From Methylaequor sp002691245 (lineage in GTDB: Bacteria; Pseudomonadota; Alphaproteobacteria; Methylaequorales; Methylaequoraceae): a DNA stretch of 9,582 bases. Made by a program: the position numbers and the translations under genes. Location of the stretch: NCBI GenBank assembly GCA_002691245.1, contig NZHH01000015.1, forward strand, positions 1 to 9,582. The letters are read 5' to 3'. The stretch's first letter is position 1; every line of letters begins with the position of its first letter. Below the pieces are notes generated by a model. The model did not search any database, had not been told where the DNA came from, and was given only the letters and a program-made list of their open reading frames with translations. Of the stretch, positions 6,757 to 9,582 are shown piece after piece.

Positions 6757-8343
6757 TTAATTACTATTCGCGGTACCACGATCTTCATGTAGTTTGATCA
6801 TGCGAAGGCACTTCTCCTCTTGTGAGGCTTGGAAGTTTACGTGGTTTTGTGAGACATCCAGCTGATAGGCTTTTTGCTTATTATTCGGGTCGGCTGCGAG
6901 TTCGGCTTTGAGCTTCGCGAGACGCTTTTCACCATTCTCAATCCAACCGCCTTGCAACTGCCCTAGGTAATTGCGGCGTGTCGTGGTCACGGTTTCCGCA
7001 TTCACCTTGTTTAAATAATCCGCGCGACGCTGATCCAGACTCGCCACCATCTCTGGCATTTGGTTTGCCAAATTCTTTTTCTCACTCAGATCATCGGTCA
7101 CGTTGAAGAGCTCAAACTCAAGTGTATCGAGATTCTTGCGCAGTTTATAATCACCCACACGAATGACCGACTCAGGAGACCCAGTATGCCATGGGAAGTG
7201 AAAAACTAATTCCTCTGTATTGCGGACGACCTTGCCGTCGTCGCCGTTGAACCATACGTCCTTCAAACTACCACCATCCAGATCGGCGGGCAGTGGTTCG
7301 GTGCCACCGGCGAGATCGTAAAAGGTCTGCAAAAAGTCCCACTGCACCATGGGCACAGATGCGTAAGTCCCCGAATCAATACCAGGACCACGCACGACGG
7401 ACGGCATACGCAGACCACCTTCGAGTAGGTTGCCTTTGCCTCCACGCAGCGGATTATTGCCACGAAAACCGCCCCCGTTGTCCGAAGTGAAGATCACATA
7501 AGTATTATCTGCGATACCAAGATCATCCAGCGTATCCAAGATATGTCCGAAAGCAGTATCTGTATCTTCGATCATCGCAGCGTAGTTAATCAACCACCCG
7601 TTGGTATACATGCCGACAGGAATCTCTTCTTCGGGGACATAGTCCTTATCTTCACCTTTCTTGGGACGTGGCAGTAGCTTGTATTTGTCGCGTGTCGCTT
7701 GTAGCGAATCGTGCCAAATGTGCATGGCGTAGTGTGAGAGCTGCACGTAGAATGGTTTGCCCGCATTGACTTGTTCGCGCATGAATTCATTAGTCAGTTT
7801 CGACAGTGAAAAAATACGCTTGGGGTCATCGTAAGGCAGTGGTGTTTTACCATCATCCTGAAAATCGCCGGGTCCATTCCCGTTGTTCTCTCCATCTAGG
7901 ACGTCATAGCCCGCAGCGGCTGGCTTGATACATTCGTTATGCCACTTACCAAAGTGTGCGGTCCTATATTCAGGGTTCGCTAGCTTGAGCGCCTTGGGGA
8001 TCGTGATTTGCCCACGATATTCCTTCTTCACTTCAACCGCAGAAAGTGTGGTCAGGCGCATACGGGACGGCGTCATGCCGTGCAATAAGCTGTTACGCGA
8101 CGGCGCACACAATGGGGCCGGCGAATAGCATGCGGAAAGCACACGCCCTCCCGCGGCCAAGCGCTCAAGGCTGGGGGTCTGGAAGTAGTCGCTACGCGTT
8201 TCGGGATCACCTTCAATCATCTCGACCGAAGTCTGTGCCCAACCAAGGTCGTCAATATAAATGACGACAAAGTTAGGCGCTTTGGCAGCCAGTGTAGTCG
8301 CGGCAAATAAAGTTAGTAAGAGTATTACTCTCCACGGGCACAT
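6757..8343 (-). CDS. Type I (formylglycine-dependent) sulfatase
   Basis: A 528-residue secreted sulfatase hydrolysing sulfate esters, most likely on a polysaccharide. A signal peptide occupies 1-20 (core V-I-L-L-L-T-L-F-A, cleavage near A-A-K). All key elements are canonical: D31-D32 (Y-I-D-D-L-G-W) and D288-N289 (F-T-S-D-N-G-G-G) for calcium; C-A-P-S-R at 79-83, where C79 would be oxidised to formylglycine in the cytoplasm before export by an FGE-type or anSME maturase (not seen in this window); G-K-W-H at 132-135; S-H-Y at 203-205; and G-G-K at 301-303 in R-G-G-K-G-N-L-L-E-G-G-L-R. The C-terminal subdomain (about 385-445, V-G-D-Y-K-L-R then E-L-F-N-V-T-D-D) is of the usual type, followed by a lysine-rich tail. 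The ATG at 8343 lies 31 bases after the GH127 stop with no evident Shine-Dalgarno. It is a paralogue of the next gene: both share D-D-L-G-x-A-x-T-S-V-x-M, S-P-x-P-x-C and P-x-V-Q-W-D-F-L. The exact sulfatase subfamily and position specificity cannot be read by eye. Confidence 0.95.
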   Translation of the reverse strand: MCPWRVILLLTLFAATTLAAKAPNFVVIYIDDLGWAQTSVEMIEGDPETRSDYFQTPSLERLAAGGRVLSACYSPAPLCAPSRNSLLHGMTPSRMRLTTLSAVEVKKEYRGQITIPKALKLANPEYRTAHFGKWHNECIKPAAAGYDVLDGENNGNGPGDFQDDGKTPLPYDDPKRIFSLSKLTNEFMREQVNAGKPFYVQLSHYAMHIWHDSLQATRDKYKLLPRPKKGEDKDYVPEEEIPVGMYTNGWLINYAAMIEDTDTAFGHILDTLDDLGIADNTYVIFTSDNGGGFRGNNPLRGGKGNLLEGGLRMPSVVRGPGIDSGTYASVPMVQWDFLQTFYDLAGGTEPLPADLDGGSLKDVWFNGDDGKVVRNTEELVFHFPWHTGSPESVIRVGDYKLRKNLDTLEFELFNVTDDLSEKKNLANQMPEMVASLDQRRADYLNKVNAETVTTTRRNYLGQLQGGWIENGEKRLAKLKAELAADPNNKQKAYQLDVSQNHVNFQASQEEKCLRMIKLHEDRGTANSN

Positions 8344-8374
8344 AATTATTCGTATTCAATATAAAATGCCTTGC

Positions 8375-9582
8375 TTAGCGAAGATTCAGCTCAAGGTCAA
8401 ACAAGCCGACAGATTTACCCGCTTGCGCATCTATATTGATACGTAAGCCCTCGCATTTAAGTTCGGCAGCTGGGTGGATCGTGTTGAAACGATCTTTCGA
8501 GACTCCGTAAACATCGGTGATGTATTTCTCGAAGGGATGCCAATTACCATCGAGCAAATACTCCATTCTCCAATCCGCGGGTACTACGACTTGATCACAG
8601 CTCACCCAGAAAAGACCAAGGCGCTCAATCGTCTGCACTTGGTCAAACACCATTTGTATCCACTCTTTATCAGAATCACCAGAGCTGATCCATGCGTCGA
8701 GGGTGGTATCCGCGGACGAAGCTGGGCGGCGCCCGTCCTTGACCGCATTAACAACTCCATTCGCTGCGCAACTAGAGGCAGTGACCGTGCCATACTTAGC
8801 AGGATCAAAATGGACACGAGAGAGTTGTGCTTGCGCGCCTTCAATCGCATCAGGAAGCCAGACAATCATCGTCGCGTTGCCACGGTTATTCCATGATAGA
8901 TATGGGATGAATTTGAGCTCAGTACTGCGTGACTCGCCATCGACTATCTCGGCTGCTGGCACACTTACAATAGGGCTTCCCTCTAAGATGCCATCCTCCA
9001 TACGCGCTACCGTGCAGCGTTCACTTGAAGGCAATTCGGGAATGTAAAAGCGCTGTACTGCTCCCTCATTATCTGCTTCCTCAGCGCACATAACAAGAGG
9101 CCCACGCGTCAGAGACACACGGTCACGGTTGTCGACGACCTTTTCATCGCAAGTGCTAAAGCGTAGGTCCATTGGCAAGTCCAACTCGATCACATCGCCA
9201 GCAGCCCAAGTGCGGTTAATTTCAACAAAGCCCTTTATCACTTCAGCTCGAACCACTTCTCCATTGACCTTCAAGGTCCATTGGGGAAGCGTTTTCTCGG
9301 TATAGCTGTAAAGCTTACCTGGGACAAATTGTTCGCCTAAGGCCCAGGTCGGAATGCGGAGCTTGATGGCAAACTGTGCTGGATACAGCAGGTCTGTTTC
9401 GATGTGAATGGCACCTTCATATGGATACGCAGTTTGCTGCCTCAGAGTAAGCTCGGTATCGGCGACTGAAAGTGTGACTTCATTGCCAGAATAGAGCAAA
9501 GCGTAAACAGTGTCGTCCTCAACCGCATACATGTAGCCTCCCACGTGATTGATGACGCGTGCAATATTCGATGGACAGCACG
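8375..9582 (-). CDS. GH127-type beta-L-arabinofuranosidase-like hydrolase with C-terminal F5/8-type C domain (N-terminus beyond right edge)
   Basis: The C-terminal 401 residues are visible, beginning at the C-C-P-S-N-I-A-R motif encoded at 9557-9580. In characterised GH127 enzymes (for example Bifidobacterium longum HypBA1) the first cysteine of this C-C pair is the nucleophile and both cysteines help bind zinc; the catalytic (alpha/alpha)6 barrel and the other zinc ligands lie beyond the window. Visible residues about 25-255 form the beta-sandwich region, with R-D-R-V-S-L-T-R-G-P-L-V near 153 and F-I-P-Y-L-S-W-N-N-R-G near 224, both characteristic of the DUF1680/GH127 family. Residues about 258-401 resemble an F5/8 type C (discoidin-like, galactose-binding) domain that may bind the glycan. 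Known activities are removal of beta-L-arabinofuranose and, in one branch, aceric acid from rhamnogalacturonan II, so the exact sugar is inference. It is the first visible gene of the operon, 31 bases upstream of the first sulfatase. A GTG at 9544 is internal to this frame and is not a start. Confidence 0.92.
   Translation of the reverse strand, partial: CCPSNIARVINHVGGYMYAVEDDTVYALLYSGNEVTLSVADTELTLRQQTAYPYEGAIHIETDLLYPAQFAIKLRIPTWALGEQFVPGKLYSYTEKTLPQWTLKVNGEVVRAEVIKGFVEINRTWAAGDVIELDLPMDLRFSTCDEKVVDNRDRVSLTRGPLVMCAEEADNEGAVQRFYIPELPSSERCTVARMEDGILEGSPIVSVPAAEIVDGESRSTELKFIPYLSWNNRGNATMIVWLPDAIEGAQAQLSRVHFDPAKYGTVTASSCAANGVVNAVKDGRRPASSADTTLDAWISSGDSDKEWIQMVFDQVQTIERLGLFWVSCDQVVVPADWRMEYLLDGNWHPFEKYITDVYGVSKDRFNTIHPAAELKCEGLRINIDAQAGKSVGLFDLELNLR

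Noticed and set aside
8344..8374. Possible promoter or terminator in the AT-rich gap between GH127 and the first sulfatase
   Set aside because: The gap is only 31 bases, with no GC-rich hairpin followed by a T run and no pair of -35/-10 boxes at proper spacing.
8474..8896. Plus-strand open frame of 140 codons opposite the GH127 gene
   Set aside because: It lies wholly opposite a well-recognised GH127 C-terminal region, and its translation has no recognisable domain; it is an antisense shadow.
9542..9544. GTG as a possible start of the GH127-like gene
   Set aside because: The frame continues upstream to the edge and encodes the family's C-C-P-S-N-I-A-R motif, so this GTG is an internal valine.

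Overview
The window is a single run of six genes, all on the minus strand. Reading in the direction of transcription (right to left) they are: a GH127-type glycoside hydrolase (its N-terminus lies beyond the right edge), two tandem type I sulfatases, a membrane-anchored c-type cytochrome, a DUF1549/DUF1553 (PSCyt2/PSD1) protein with one CxxCH motif, and a Tat-exported DUF1501 protein (its C-terminus lies beyond the left edge). The gaps between genes are 31, 33 and 20 bases, then a 4-base overlap (or 5 bases if the later ATG is used), then 5 bases. Only about 90 bases are non-coding, there is no visible terminator, and the set reads as one operon that continues past both edges. No tRNA, rRNA, CRISPR array, insertion sequence or phage gene was seen.

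The organism is most likely a member of the Planctomycetota-Verrucomicrobiota-Lentisphaerota group. The PSCyt1/PSCyt2/PSD1/DUF1501 gene families are strongly enriched there, as are large numbers of formylglycine sulfatases. The roughly balanced base composition and the moderate protein sizes fit a marine Verrucomicrobiota (for example a Puniceicoccales/Opitutae-like bacterium) better than a GC-rich planctomycete, but this is inference and not a diagnosis.

Functionally the window looks like part of a polysaccharide utilisation locus. The GH127 enzyme (characterised members are mainly beta-L-arabinofuranosidases using a zinc-bound cysteine nucleophile) would remove terminal L-arabinofuranose-type sugars. 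The two sulfatases would desulfate the glycan outside the cytoplasm. The natural target would then be a sulfated, arabinose-containing polysaccharide such as an algal sulfated arabinogalactan, which is inference from the gene mix. The downstream three genes form a redox-looking module of unknown function: a membrane cytochrome, a secreted haem-motif protein that carries a beta-sandwich, carbohydrate-binding-like insert, and a Tat-exported alkaline-phosphatase-superfamily-like protein.

The points most worth following up are: (1) the physical linkage of hydrolytic and redox modules in one operon-like run; (2) the second sulfatase, whose formylglycine motif is C-T-G-S-R rather than C-x-P-x-R and whose usual G-K-W-H element reads G-K-G-C, next to a paralogue with canonical motifs; (3) the sugar-binding-like domain between the DUF1549 and DUF1553 parts; and (4) the three-part cytochrome (membrane bundle, CxxCH domain, leucine-rich repeats).
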